A stretch of 64,000 nucleotides of DNA from Steromphala cineraria (lineage: Eukaryota; Mollusca; Gastropoda; Trochida; Trochidae), in assembly GCA_916613615.1 (NCBI GenBank), contig OU744732.1:28530673-28594672 (forward strand), read 5' to 3'. Numbering within the stretch: position 1 is the stretch's first letter; every line of letters begins with the position of its first letter. The notes below the pieces were generated by a model. That model did not search any database and had not been told where the DNA came from. It saw only the letters and a list, made by a program, of their open reading frames with translations. This document shows, piece by piece, positions 1 through 11,463 of the stretch. Both the position numbers and the translations under genes were made by a program.

Positions 1-290
1 ATCATTCTTACCATGGCCGTCAGAATTGAAGTGTATAGCAACAGGTTTGTCCCTGTTGTGACTAATGTCGGCAAAGTGTTCTGAGAGTCTAATATGAAAG
101 CATCTCTTAGTTTCTCCCACATATTGTTTGTGACAAATTCTGCACGTGAGTAGGTAGACTACATTGCGAGATTGGCATGTGTAGTTCCGTTTACGGAAAA
201 CCTGGTGTGTTACAGAGCTGGAGAATTGGTCTGTGGCATTGATCATTTTGCAGATTTTGCAGTTATGTTTTTCACACGTTGTGTCAATAA
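1..290 (-). pseudogene. Penelope-like element, GIY-YIG endonuclease fragment (minus copy)
   Basis: Reading the minus strand from about 290 down to 1 gives an uninterrupted peptide with Cys pairs (HNCKIC), then NVVYLLTCRICHKQYVGET, then a segment ending KPVAIHFN. This is the typical GIY-YIG endonuclease signature at the C-terminus of Penelope-like retroelement proteins, in which VVY and YVG stand for the GIY and YIG motifs. The copy is cut by the window edge, and the reverse transcriptase part is not present. It abuts the plus-strand copy at 290/291. Family knowledge: the nuclease nicks target DNA for retrotransposition. The fragment has no start of its own and is presumably non-functional. 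Confidence 0.75.
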
Positions 291-527
291 ATTAGACTCT
301 CAGAACACTTTGCCGACATTAGTCACAACAGGGACAAACCTGTTGCTATACACTTCAATTCTGACGGCCATGGTAAGAATGATCTTAAATATGAGATCAT
401 TGCACAACTCAGAGAAAACCCTGATGTTGCTGCCACAACCACCAAGAGAAGATCTCTTGAACTCATGTGGATCTTTAAGCTCCATTCCTTTCAACCGCAA
501 GGACTCAATGTTAAGATCGTAGGCTGA
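291..527 (+). pseudogene. Penelope-like element, GIY-YIG C-terminal fragment (plus copy)
   Basis: An open frame beginning in IRLSEHFADI runs to a TGA at 525-527 and includes the KPVAIHFN..GHGKND block, then a stretch rich in Leu, Lys and Arg ending in LNVKIVG. It corresponds to the end of a Penelope-like GIY-YIG domain. Bases 291-383 are the exact reverse complement of 1-93, so it is a second, more strongly 5'-truncated copy in the opposite orientation. The in-frame stop just before 291 shows that the 5' part is missing. This end is probably the natural C-terminus of the element protein. Confidence 0.7.
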
Positions 528-556
528 AGTATCTCTCTGAAATCTCTCTACAATCT

Positions 557-1000
557 GTCAAAGGTCAAGGTCACAGCAAGGTCATGACTTAAGCATGGTT
601 TAGCGAAAATGCTTAATTTTAACTATGATCACTTTTAATCAATACATGATTGTTATACTCAATAAAAAGTGTTCAATTATTGTGTGACCTTGAAGGTCAA
701 AGGTCAAGGTCATGAGATATGAGTTATTGCAATTCCTTCTAAACACAATAACTTGAAAAGTTTTTGTGCTATGAAGTTTAGATTTTGTATATATTATCTC
801 TTGAGAAGTTCAACATTTTCAAAAAGTTTTGGGTACTAACTGTCGAAGGTCAAGGTCACAGCAAGGTCAACATATATGGAGAAAATGGATTAATTGTATT
901 TTTAACACTTTATTTCATTATAATAATGTTATACTCAATGAAATGTGTTCATTGATTGTGTGACCTTGAGTGTCAAAGGTCAAGGTCACGAGAAAATTCC
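557..1000. repeat. AGGTCA-rich repeat block, probable element 3' region
   Basis: Four related clusters of the hexamer AGGTCA and its complement occur near 557-585, 681-712, 843-870 and 958-988, with variants of AAAGGTCAAGGTCA. Two clusters are preceded by GTGTGACCTTGA. The blocks alternate (A, B, A, B), which suggests an old tandem duplication of about 280 bp. It lies directly after the Penelope-like stop codon and may be its untranslated tail. No coding potential was seen. Confidence 0.5.
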
Positions 1001-1137
1001 CAATTTGGTGAGGCCTGTAAAAGGCGGAACAGGGTAAGGCGAAACCCAAAGTTCCGGGGCTGCTCTGCTTTTGCGGTATCCCGCAAACGCTAATCTAGTT
1101 TGAGAGGCATTTTAGAAATTGGAAATATCAAGAAGAG

Positions 1138-1367
1138 AAGTAGCTTATGGATTAACAACTTCTTTATTGTAGGACAGGAAAGATCCTACCGTTTTCAAGC
1201 AAATGGGATAGATTCTTATATCGTTTTCAAGCAAATGGGATAGATCCTTATACCGTTTTCAAAATTTTACCATTTGCTTGAAAACGTTGAAAAGATCAAT
1301 ACCGAAACGTCGCCACATTCTACAATAAAGAAGTTAGTAATCCATAAACTTCTTGTCTTCTTGTAGA
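1138..1367. mobile_element. fold-back MITE with TTATGGAT termini
   Basis: Terminal inverted repeats of about 33 bp (AACTTCTTTATTGTAG at the left, CTACAATAAAGAAGTT at the right) enclose two direct copies of CGTTTTCAAGCAAATGGGAT and one inverted copy of its core. A shorter element with the same termini is found at 22992-23108. There is no ORF, so it is non-autonomous. Superfamily not identified. Confidence 0.55.
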
Positions 1368-2612
1368 GTATATATGTTTGCAAAATGTATAAACTTGTCT
1401 GAAACAACACGAGCATCATGGTCCTAGAGTCTCACCATAACGATATCCAATCAGTTCCGGTAAGGTCAGAAACACATTTAGTATCGAACCAAATTACAGT
1501 GAAAAGTGTGTCCTGTGGCAAAAAGACCTAAATAAATCTTCTTGGTCAATAAACATGTCCAGATGCAAGACTCAGATTCTTGATAGACACAATAAATGTT
1601 CTGTCAAGACTGTGAAATTCGATGATTTTTTAATTGTAAATTTCACTTGTATCTTGTGAGAAACGTAAAGTGCAACCATTTCATAATCAATTAAAAAAAA
1701 TGAAAATCATGAGCACTCTTCCAAGAGGACTCCTTTCAGAGATGTTTTCGATATGCTGTTTTTTATAAATGTCATGATATTCATACATCTCTTACCTTCA
1801 CTACCTATATGTACATTCTGCATGATTTAAAGCTAGTAGACAACTGAAGCCGATCACAGGAAGCATCTGTCTCTCGTACAATGTGTGTGAACAGAGACTT
1901 CATTCACCAGTAGGACGTCTTTCGTCCTTTAATCTTCTTCATGTATTAGCACACCTTTAGAAGTTGTACCCTTTGTTACTTAACCTTTTGGCATTTCAAG
2001 TATACGACTGACAATACTTAGAGTCCTTCAGACCACTTGTCTTTTATATGATATTGAATATTTTTTCAAAGACGCCTAGTTTCTAAAAAATGTCTATACT
2101 TCGTATTTGTGTAAAAAAATGCAAAATATTGCCTCAGGGCCTTTGGTACCAATAAGACAGAAATGTTTGGTAGCCGCATCCTTGCAGAATATATGAAACA
2201 TAAAAGATTTATTTAAGCAACATTCTTGTGTCTGATTTTGACAGGAGTATAGTGATAGATCGCCATATCAAAGGAAAGTTATCATTGTAACACATGGAAG
2301 TGAAAAGCAGATCATCGAAAATGATAAATTAATAAAAAGTTGTACAACCATTGTCCATGTATCTTGATGTTTTCTGTTTCTTAAAAGCAAAGTAAGAGAA
2401 GCTTATAATAGAAATGCAACCATGTATTAAAAGAACCGTCCTTTTCCCCCCATGCTGAAATCGAGAAGTCTTTTTCAGCAAACATGTATATAGAATATAA
2501 ACTTGTGTATCTTCATATTGCCTGGTCTATTATGATTGCCTTGCATATAACGTATTGGTGAAGTTTTTGTTTAAATTTCGTTAAAACACTAAGCATCTTA
2601 CAAACACGATAA
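1368..2612. other. AT-rich DNA without recognisable feature
   Basis: Stop codons are frequent in all six frames. I see no splice-supported exon, tandem repeat or transposon end in this stretch. Confidence 0.5.
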
Positions 2613-2832
2613 TTAAAGAGACTGTCCTATCGTGTCATTTTCTGTTAAAACAACGTTCAAGAGCAGTATAAATGCATATAACATGATAATTTTACACGTA
2701 TTATCAAATATGTTAGTGTGGGAAACATTTAGTTGTTCTGGATTTAACGATTCAATAATGAATACAATACATCACTGTGTCCTCTTGAACTTCGTTTCCA
2801 CAAAAGATACCCCGATATGACTGTCCCTTTAA
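2613..2832. mobile_element. TTAA-flanked MITE (family D)
   Basis: The left end is TTAAAGAGACTGTCCTATCG. The right end, read in reverse complement, is TTAAAGGGACAGTCATATCG (17 of 20 identical). TTAA is present at both borders (2613-2616 and 2829-2832), as expected for a TTAA-targeting element. The right end is also found at 50452-50505. The short open frame inside is not supported as a gene. Confidence 0.6.
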
Positions 2833-4299
2833 TATGACATTTCATCAACGCTATCTCAAAGCTCTATTTACCTGTGAAGGCCCACCTGCCTCTGACAAGA
2901 TAATACACCAATAAAAGAGAGTCTGATTGTTGAAAATAAGATCCTAATCAGATCTAAAGATAAATTAGTGTATTCAGTGAGATCTCGCTAGCTGTTACTG
3001 ACAGAAGTATAATCTGCGACTTCTATTTCAAACTCGAGTAATTATTGTAATCCAACAAAACTTGTCTTTCATTACACTGTATCACTGTTTTAGAAAGCCC
3101 ATTTATAGATTGCTATATCTGAACAAAGTGTTTTAATATCTAATTTGGTTTGTTTTTTTCACTTAACATTTGAATATATTTTCTCATTTAAACAAGGCTT
3201 TAATTGTTCCTGTTCGGTACAAACAGATCATTTGAATTTTAAACAAATCGAAATTTGATCTAGAAAATAGTTTACTAGAAATTATTGTTGATACTTATTG
3301 GAAAAAAAGCAGGGCACAGAAACGCAGTATGTAATCAAAAGAGGTCAAGTGATTATTGTCAATGCAATTCTAAAGATATGTAAAATGACATTGTTTTTCC
3401 AGTGACCTACTAATGTATACATGACAACTTTTAAGTAAAAAAATCTTGTAAGTGCCACCATTAAGAGCCACTTAAAACCTAATCCTATTGTCATAAAATA
3501 TTAAAAATAATGCATTAATGCATCAACTACTTGGAACAGTGAAACTGTGCAACGAAAGAAGGAATTTCAATTCCAACTGCACTCAGTGCACAATACATTG
3601 ATGCAGTTTGTTATTAAACAAGAAAAGCCTTTAAAAAGGCAAGCTTTGGGGCACCCGGTTATGTATCACTATATAGAACCAGGAGATTTAGGTTAGGGAG
3701 GACGGGGACGGGGACGGGGACGGGGTCTTTTACTTGAATAAATTGTTCAAATCGGAGACGCATATTTTTTGCTCTTTGTTGTGATAGTTATCAGTACACT
3801 ATGTACATAGTACAACATCTCGTTCGTTCCGCTTAAATTCCACCCAATGATAGATACGTCTCCTATCTCAATTTTGATATAAATTGTTATGATATAAAAT
3901 TTCTAAACATTAATATGGCAATTCAAATCTATGTTGCTTTAAGTTTAAAAGATAGCTGACGGTGAGTTTAATACAAGAGTCACTGATTAATTAATAGAGA
4001 AATTGTTGCGCTAGTAAACTTTTCGGGATACATTGTTTTCCAATACCCGCAAATTTAGTTTAAACCGGACGAATTTCCCATTGACTTTCAGGTTAATTAC
4101 ATGTTGCAAGAATAATTTTCCTTAAGTGAGTGTTGATCGTATTACAGCCGAAAGTTGCTAAAAATGTTTAGAAAAGATCTCAGCTACAAGATCATTATTT
4201 TCATTATATTATAGGATGACATTAAAGAATATATAGAGAATCTCACCCATGTGTCTTCTGATATCAAATATATCAACACAAGTTGATAAAAGTAACAAA
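2833..4299. other. AT-rich intergenic DNA with a GGGGAC tract
   Basis: Apart from four tandem copies of GGGGAC at about 3701-3726, a short G-rich hexamer array on the plus strand, I see nothing recognisable. Confidence 0.5.
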
Positions 4300-4614
4300 T
4301 ATCCGAGGCTTGTTTTTCTTTTTTGGCAATGGGATAATTTTGATGTTTTCCAAAGAGTGGGAACATGATGGAAACTTAATGATAGTTGACAAAACGTTTG
4401 GAAAATATCAGCCAGTTGCAACTTGCACTCTGCACTCTTTTAGAACTACACCTAGCAAATTATCAGGTCCACAGGCTTTATGTGAATTTATCTTAGCAAA
4501 AGACGTTAACACATCATCTTTAGAAATATCTAACACCTCACATGGTGGGAGTGATTCAAGTACAATGTTTCTTTCTTCTGAAAAATTACATCTTTCAAAG
4601 CGATATCTCCTGTG
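4300..4614 (-). pseudogene. LINE reverse transcriptase N-terminal fragment, frameshifted
   Basis: On the minus strand the first part reads FSEERN..LPPCEVLDISKDDV and KACGPDN (about 4479-4459), the hallmark linker before the RT fingers in CR1/L2/Jockey-type non-LTR retrotransposons. A frameshift near 4415 switches to QLADIFQTFCQLSLSFHHVP followed by LWKTSKL, which continues the same family pattern. The palm domain with YADD is absent. It is a dead fragment with AT-rich flanks. The clade is only tentatively CR1/L2-like. Confidence 0.7.
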
Positions 4615-4625
4615 AAACACAGTTT

Positions 4626-5444
4626 TGGGTGATAATTTATCATATTTTAGACCCTGTCGAAAGTGTCGATACTTTCTTCGAAAGACACCTTTAATCGTAA
4701 ACAAATCACCCATAACGTTATGTTTTGAAATTGCATTGAGTGAACAATCAGTCATTGACAAGGCGGGACATTTAGCGTTAGCGTAAAATTGAAGGAACCG
4801 AATTCCTAGTTGATACAAAAATGGAATGTCGTTTCCGAATGTGGAATGCAAAAAAATACACCGAATAACTACAAAACAGCTCACATGCACATGCAAAATT
4901 GATATTTGTTAAGGGTGTAAACGCTCATCCATATATTTTTGAAAATTTACGATATATTTTACATCATAACATTATTATAATAATCAGTTTCCGAATTAAA
5001 GCTTGCCAATTATTTCGTACCACCCACATGGTCACGTGGGTATAAATTTGCAACAGCTCTGTCCATTGGTCGTCGAAATACCAGAATATGCTTAAGACAA
5101 ATATCATTGGCTGAAACTTCTCTTTGAAGTTTCCAAGAGTATTATAGAGAGAACCTTCTGCCATTAGTTTTCAATATCAAATGTTACATAACTTTGGGGT
5201 TAGATTTCTCATGGTGATACTGCCTTGGCAAACGATTCATAATTTGAGAGTGAAAATCTTTAGCAAAATTTAATTGAAGGAAGAAAATGTTTCATGACGC
5301 TAATATTGTATGAACCATTGTCAAATCATTTCATGTTTACATAGAAATGGCTGTAGAAAAAAATAAATCAGACTTTTTTCACTGGATAGCTTGCATCAAA
5401 CTAAACATTCTTGCTGTCGAGATTGTTCATTCAAATTGTAACAT
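4626..5444. other. AT-rich DNA without recognisable feature
   Basis: No conserved peptide, repeat or structured element was recognised here. Confidence 0.5.
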
Positions 5445-5857
5445 TTAAGGTGGGTTTACATGCCGCACATTTACCCCTAGGGGTATTATACCCCCGGGGT
5501 AAATTTGCCCCCAGGGGCAAAAGTCAAATATTGCATTGCGTTTATATGAAATGAAATTGTAATACCTAGGGGCATTATTTTCTCTTCATATATTGACTTT
5601 TATAAGGATATTCAGTTTTACCCCCTGGGGTATACAAAGTAAAGTGTTTACATGACAGGTTTGCCCCCAGGGGTATTTATACCCCCGAGGGTATCTGATT
5701 TGCCCTACCTCCAGACCAGGGGTAAATATTTCGCACTTTGCCCCCGGGGGTAAGTATACCCCTCCTCAAAATTGCGTTTACATGACGAAATTTACCCCCC
5801 TGGGGCAAAAAATTGCCTTTACCCCCGGGGGTAACCGCACATATAAACGGGGCTTTA
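5445..5857. mobile_element. GC-palindrome MITE, copy 1
   Basis: A ~413-bp element has imperfect terminal inverted repeats (left GGGTTTACATGCCGCACATT; right, in reverse complement, CCCCGTTTATATGTGCGGTT). Inside, self-complementary blocks of the type TACCCCCGGGGGTA recur between short GTTTACATGA-like spacers. A second copy is at 27085-27480, and one block is found alone at 52196-52262. There is no ORF. Confidence 0.7.
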
Positions 5858-6903
5858 GATAAAAGAACAATGAACCGGTCCTCAATTCAGTGACAGCATA
5901 TCGTGATAACAGGATCCCCGCTGAAGGCTTCATTTACAAGATTTGGTTACTACATAATTGTTGAATGTTTAAATTGCTGCTAGCTATACATTGAAAACTT
6001 CCGAATCAATTTCAGCGTGGAATGCCATTCGTGCTTGTTTTTGTGACGGTGTGTTTCTTTAAGTCAGATTTTAGAATAAAGTTTATATCCTTAAGGGAAT
6101 TAATGTAAGGATAACATCGTCTCACACTAACACAGGTTTGCTTTCGTCATTTTCAGATTGGAAATTGCATGTGATGTAAGCAACAGAACGACTTTGCTGT
6201 TGTCAACATAACATGTTATGGTGTCTTTTGCTGAGGTTTAATTGTTTTTATTGTCTCAGCAAAATTAAAAACTGCTACAAGGATATCTTCAAGCGAAATG
6301 CAAATAATTCTTATCCTTTTTTAATTAATTAGTTAAAAGTACGAAATTTAGAAACTGCTTTGCCAGGTAAATATGTTGAAAAGTTAAGCCTTTGAAATAG
6401 AGGAAAGACGATGAATGTAACTTTTTCAAATATATGTATTTGTATTTATGTGCGTTGTTTTATTGTTGAGCAGGTGCATATGTATTCATTCACAGACATA
6501 TAATGGTTTTATTGTTTAAGTATCTGATTTAACGATTCTTTTTTGACAGTATATGCATTGCTGGTGTGCTAATTGTATTTCTTGACTGTAGGCATACATA
6601 TATATGTAGATTAAAAACCTCCACACCAAAGATAGTCTACGATGTGGGTTGTTGCTCTGCTCATGAAGATAGAAATAAACCTGCAACAGAGTAGTGACCG
6701 GTATATAAATTAAGGTACTTTTAATGGGATATTTGAAATGAATAATGCATGAATTAACTTTTTTTTTAAATGTTTCACAGTAATTAGTTAGCTGTTTCAT
6801 CACCTCGTCATAACCATTCATCAACACCCATTACATTGACTCTGGATCAAGGATGATAAGCTGACACCTGACCTTCAACGAGTAGTGGGATCATAAACGG
6901 ACA
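5858..6903. other. AT-rich DNA without recognisable feature
   Basis: No exon, element end or tandem repeat was recognised. Confidence 0.5.
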
Positions 6904-7241
6904 TGTACAGTAGCACGTCTTTAGGGGGAATATATGGTGATGTCAGGAAATTGGAAATAAATGCTTCCTATTGAAAGACAATGTATTTTAACTAAACAAA
7001 CCAGTAATAAATCAATAATATACAATAAAATTCAGCCATGTGATTCCTTTTCTTACACAAAATAAATTTAAGGTGTTCACACAAAAATGGCTGCCAATGG
7101 ACTTTATGTGATTTTTAATAATTTGGTCTCTGACTATGGATGATTGGCTTGGACAGTATCAAATTGAGACATTATCATTAACGTATAATTTTCAGTGAAC
7201 ATTTTAAAATATTAAATTGGCAATAAACGTGCTACTGCCCC
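6904..7241. mobile_element. TTAA MITE family A, degenerate copy
   Basis: It carries the family A terminus CAGTAGCACG at the left, followed by the GGGGGAATAT..GGTGATGTCAGG block, and ends in ACGTGCTACTGCCCC. The flanking TTAA is no longer recognisable at the left. Orientation is opposite to the copies at 13083 and 14775. Confidence 0.65.
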
Positions 7242-7305
7242 ATAAAGTATAGTGCAATGTTGCAATTAAACACGAATATGAGCACAATAAATTTATTCAA
7301 ACAAA

Positions 7306-7622
7306 ACTAGTCGTTATGCGCAAATTCGCCAAATTTAATTCTGAAACCTTGTCATAAGCTGACAGGAAGATATATTCGATAGTATTTATTAGGTATTGTA
7401 ACTAATAAGTAGATTAATTGGATGCATAAGTTCGAATATTAAACGTATTTGAGACGTTTTTTTTATTTTTCCATAAAATCAAGCATTTTAGAGATATTGT
7501 GCATAAATGGATATATTTGCAAGTCCTGTGATGAGATATGAACTTCAATCAGCATATTAGATATTTTGTAGCTTATCAAAACCAAATAAAATTTTAAGAA
7601 AGATACTCTGTGTCACTTTAAA
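7306..7622. mobile_element. TTAA MITE family B, partial copy
   Basis: About 315 bp are the reverse complement (roughly 90% by eye) of 10103-10415, ending in ACTCTGTGTCACTTTAA. The other half and terminus are missing. They may have been lost when the family A element at 6904-7241 arrived or by deletion. Confidence 0.6.
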
Positions 7623-8912
7623 CGTTTGTTCAGCAGCTGTACAGTGAGTAAATACCTGTTTATTGACCTTGTCAATGAAATAGGAAGGAACGACACTGGA
7701 ATTCAGCGGAACACTGAACCTCAACTAAACCTCAACTAATCTGTAAGTCGAGGCCTTGTCTGGAGAATACCAAGGATTGTTGTCTATTGTTCTCAATTAT
7801 AATATGTTCAATATATTGATACGAAGATCAGCAGATTAAAATCAACTGTGAGTCGAGGCAAAAAGTGCAAAAATATTATCTCTAGTGGGGTTCGAACTTC
7901 AACCAGCCCGGCTCTGATACATAATTTACATATTTTCCCCTCGAAACAGTATCGATTTTAATCAGACTGATACGAAGACATGAATATAAGACACAAAATA
8001 TACCCAAAATATATGATGGACATCAAGAGAATTTTGAGTACTTTTTCTCCTGAGAAAAGTTTTAGTACAAAAGTTTGGCTTCATTTGCATTCTCACAATA
8101 AGAACATACACACGCTAAATATAAATAAATTGAACTCTACTGAACGGTTTACATGTTTACCCGTTTATGTTTTGAAATGTACTTTACATTTTTGTAATCT
8201 TATGAAATTTTCTTTTAGTTTTGAAAGTTGTATAGGCTTTTTCGGTACTGAGTCTTTTTCTAAAAATTCTTAAGGAATACATTATAAAATATCCTTGCGA
8301 ATTGATGGCTGAACGAATAGACTGTGAAATAATCATAAGAGATTCTTTTGAATATCCCTGCCACTCAAAAAATGCTTTTAGTTTACATTTGAACTTTAGT
8401 ACAAGTTCTACATGTAGACTTTGTAGATGATATTTAAAAAAGTTGGTTTCCGATGTCTTTCGTAAAGAACCTTCTGTAAGTCTTATTCAGACAATTGTAC
8501 CCAGAGACTTTATCTTACAACTGTGAAAGCAAATGCACTTACATTTGAAATTCAAACACGAGAGTTGAAATATGAAAACGTTGATCACATCCATTTATAA
8601 AGCTAAAAACAGATTTCATCGAAAACTACTTGTACAGTTGTTGAAACAATATTTCGTGTCCCAAGTCTTTCTTAATGAGGTTAAGAAGTTTAATTTTAAT
8701 ATAAACGGAACAGTCCAGTTTTAACCAACTCAGACTTTAAACAGTATTATTTTACGATATGTTGTCATATAGGACGTTGTTCATATGTTCAAATAAATAA
8801 CTTTTTTGACAAGAAGTTTTCAGTATTTTCTTGTGAAATTGACGCCCACACATTTAGAATATAACAATATAACATTCATCAACTTATATATATATTCATA
8901 TATCGTGATATT
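7623..8912. other. AT-rich DNA without recognisable feature
   Basis: A GTTCGAAC-containing segment near 7887 looks B-box-like on the minus strand but lacks a matching A box. A 97-codon open frame starting at 7980 shows no domain, and I do not support it as a gene. Confidence 0.45.
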
Positions 8913-8985
8913 CTAAAACTACATTATTCAACTAATATCATTTATAACGGTAGATATTAGTTGAATAATGTAGTTTAGAATTCAT
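8913..8985. repeat. short inverted repeat (hairpin)
   Basis: Arms of about 26 nt (AACTACATTATTCAACTAAT and its complement) flank a ~12-nt loop. The arms are almost perfectly complementary, so the transcript would fold into a stable hairpin. It may be a fold-back element remnant. Confidence 0.6.
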
Positions 8986-10034
8986 TACACACAAAAAATG
9001 TTGAGATATTTTATTCAGATTTCATGCATCGTATGAGAAGAAAATTATTTGTTAATTATTTAGAATCACTTTTAAAACACAAAAATTTGATTGAAAGCCC
9101 ATTATGTAAGAAATGCAATGTATTGAAATGATGAAATGCATATAATTAAATGTCTTAACACGCATTCACGTGCTTGTAGCAATACATTCATTTAAATCAA
9201 GTCATTACCATTTAATTAAAAATAAATGTTATTATATACAGTATATACATTTAGTAATGACACAAAGCTTATGAACCTTCAAGTATAACTTATCTAATTC
9301 ATTCTTTCTGTTTACCACTAATGAATGTTGCCTCTTATATCGAAATTGTCCTTAGGCTATCTACTGGTCAGCGGAGCTCAGAGGTTTGTTTCTTTCATTT
9401 TCCATCACTATCAGTAAAACAGTAAAATGTTCGCACATGGTATAATGAATAAAATGATGCATTTTTAATGAAAAGTTTCTAAATAAAAACATTGTCAATT
9501 TACAAACAAAAATAAAAATACTATCAGGTTTCTCATAATTTAAAGTCCTGATATTCATTGACGATGCCATTTTTCAATGATTCTTAATCTTCTAACGGTC
9601 TAATGCCATACATACCAAAACAAGGTCTTAAGATATACCTTTGTAACCTTGGCTCTTCAATGCTGAAGCAAGTATACTAAATCACGTGATGTTATGTTAT
9701 CTTTTATTAAACTGTAACTCTATAAAAGAAATATACTTACAATATGATGCTGTATCAAAGAACGTCTCATATGAATAGTTTCGGGCAAGCTTACATTCGA
9801 ATTGGTTTTGACATTCCTTGAACAAATGCTAATGACAATAGCACTGGAGTTCTGAGGAGATGTAACAATTGGATGAAACAGATCATGCACTGGCAAAAAA
9901 AATATACTACAGACACGAGACGAAATATGTGTCGTGTTACTTCACAAAGGACTTCAAACAGGTTGGATGAAAGGACTACCCGATTTTTCTGCTCGAGTGA
10001 AGTTGAACATTTCTATGAAAATATACTTGATTCT
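8986..10034. other. AT-rich DNA without recognisable feature
   Basis: Only short open frames without domain character are present, and no element ends were recognised. Confidence 0.5.
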
Positions 10035-10090
10035 CTTTTATCATATGGGGAAATAGGTACATAAGAAATATGAACGTAGAAGCATAATGT
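10035..10090. repeat. direct repeat flanking a MITE pair, left copy
   Basis: The segment CTTTTATCATATGGGGAAAT through ATGAACGTAGAAGCATAAT recurs with few changes at 11196-11250, on the far side of the two adjacent elements at 10103-11192. Confidence 0.6.
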
Positions 10091-10102
10091 ACAGTTGCGT
10101 AT

Positions 10103-10603
10103 CTTAAAGTGACACAGAGTATCTTTCTTAAAATTTTATTTGGTTTTGATAAGCTACAACATATCTAATATGCTGATTGAAGTTCATATCTCATCACTGG
10201 ACTTGCAAACATATCCATTTATGCATAATATCTCTAAAATGCTTGATTTTATGGAAAAGTCAAGAAAACATTTCAAATACGTTTAATATTCGAAATTGTG
10301 CATCCAATTAATCTACTTATTAGTTACAATACCTAATAAACACTATCGAATCGAATATATCTTCCTTTCAGCTAATGACAAGGTTTCAAAATTACGTTTG
10401 GCGAATTTGCGCGCGCCACTCGACCCACATTGTCCGGTTTTCGATCAAAATCCCGACTTTGAATGGCCGTATTTTCGCTCTAATGTACTGATTGACCTTT
10501 AACTTGTTATTTTCAGTAACAGTTAGTGGTTCCCGATGTTATAACATCGATTTCAAAATTTGACATATGTGATCCTATCAACATACTCTGTGTCTCTTTA
10601 AGT
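10103..10603. mobile_element. TTAA MITE family B, full-length copy
   Basis: The ends are CTTAAAGTGACACAGAGTAT and, in reverse complement of the right border, CTTAAAGAGACACAGAGTAT. TTAA is found at both borders. There is no transposase ORF. The right-hand TTAA is shared with the next element. A partial inverted copy lies at 7306-7622. Confidence 0.7.
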
Positions 10604-11192
10604 TTGTTCACTTGCTAAGTGCAATTATCATGTAATTTGGGTTTCGTTTTGATGTCCATAAAATAATTCCAGGACCACTTACAAAGGATCATCAATTGTC
10701 CATGTGTAAAATAACCATTTTCAAACCATATTTTGGGATCGTCTCATCACTGGTGCTCGATGTCGATATTGGGCATGGTTCGATAGACCGATGGGGTCAT
10801 ATTTGTGAAAATCAGATTTTCTTAAATTTCTAATAAAATAATCCATGTAAACTTTGTAGGTAAAAAATCAGCACAGTTTCATTGCCTTAGTGCACAGGAA
10901 CAACTATGAGTAAGATCTAAAGCTGTTGGTCGCTTATGAAGGGTTTTGTAGAGAAAAATAGAAAACAGTGTTTTCGAAATTTCGACCCCTGGTCACTTCA
11001 ATGACCTGCCAAATTTGTTACGGTTATCTGTTAGGTATGACATGCGAATATGTTAATGCAAACTGAATCTTATCTTATGCTGTGAAATTTCAACATTATT
11101 GGTTTCGTTTTCGCAATTCTAGGATGTCTCAACGACATTCCAAATTACATGATATTTGCACTAGAATACAAGGTTAGTGAACAAACTTAAGA
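10600..11192. mobile_element. TTAA MITE family C, copy 1
   Basis: Long imperfect terminal inverted repeats start TTAAGTTTGTTCACTTGC and contain GTGCAATTATCATGTAATTT. The right arm mirrors them (AAATTACATGATATTTGCAC) and ends at CTTAAG. A related copy is at 48965-49525. It is non-coding. Confidence 0.65.
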
Positions 11193-11195
11193 TAT

Positions 11196-11250
11196 CTTTT
11201 ATCATATGGTGAAATAGATACATTACAAATATGAACGTAGAAGCATAATT
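11196..11250. repeat. direct repeat flanking a MITE pair, right copy
   Basis: Matches 10035-10090 over about 55 bp (CTTTTATCATATGGTGAAAT and ATATGAACGTAGAAGCATAA). Confidence 0.6.
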
Positions 11251-11463
11251 TAGATCTAGACATTTGGATTGATGAATTTACGTACCACAGCAGCTGATGC
11301 ATAGAAAATAAAGAGGAATAAAGACAAGTCTAGAAATTAAAATATATTTTGATCAATAGTTTATTTGCTACAAACTTTTAAGAGAATTTAAAACATAATC
11401 TAGTGATATCTGATATTCGTTTCCTCTTGAAAAGCCAAAACAAAATGATATTATAGTGTTTAC

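Noticed and set aside
172..522. A 116-codon open frame on the plus strand across the Penelope-like junction
   Set aside because: It reads the antisense of the minus copy and then a wrong frame of the plus copy. The conserved peptides are in other frames.
7885..7960. B-box-like GTTCGAAC as part of a tRNA gene
   Set aside because: No A box at the right distance and no cloverleaf could be drawn.
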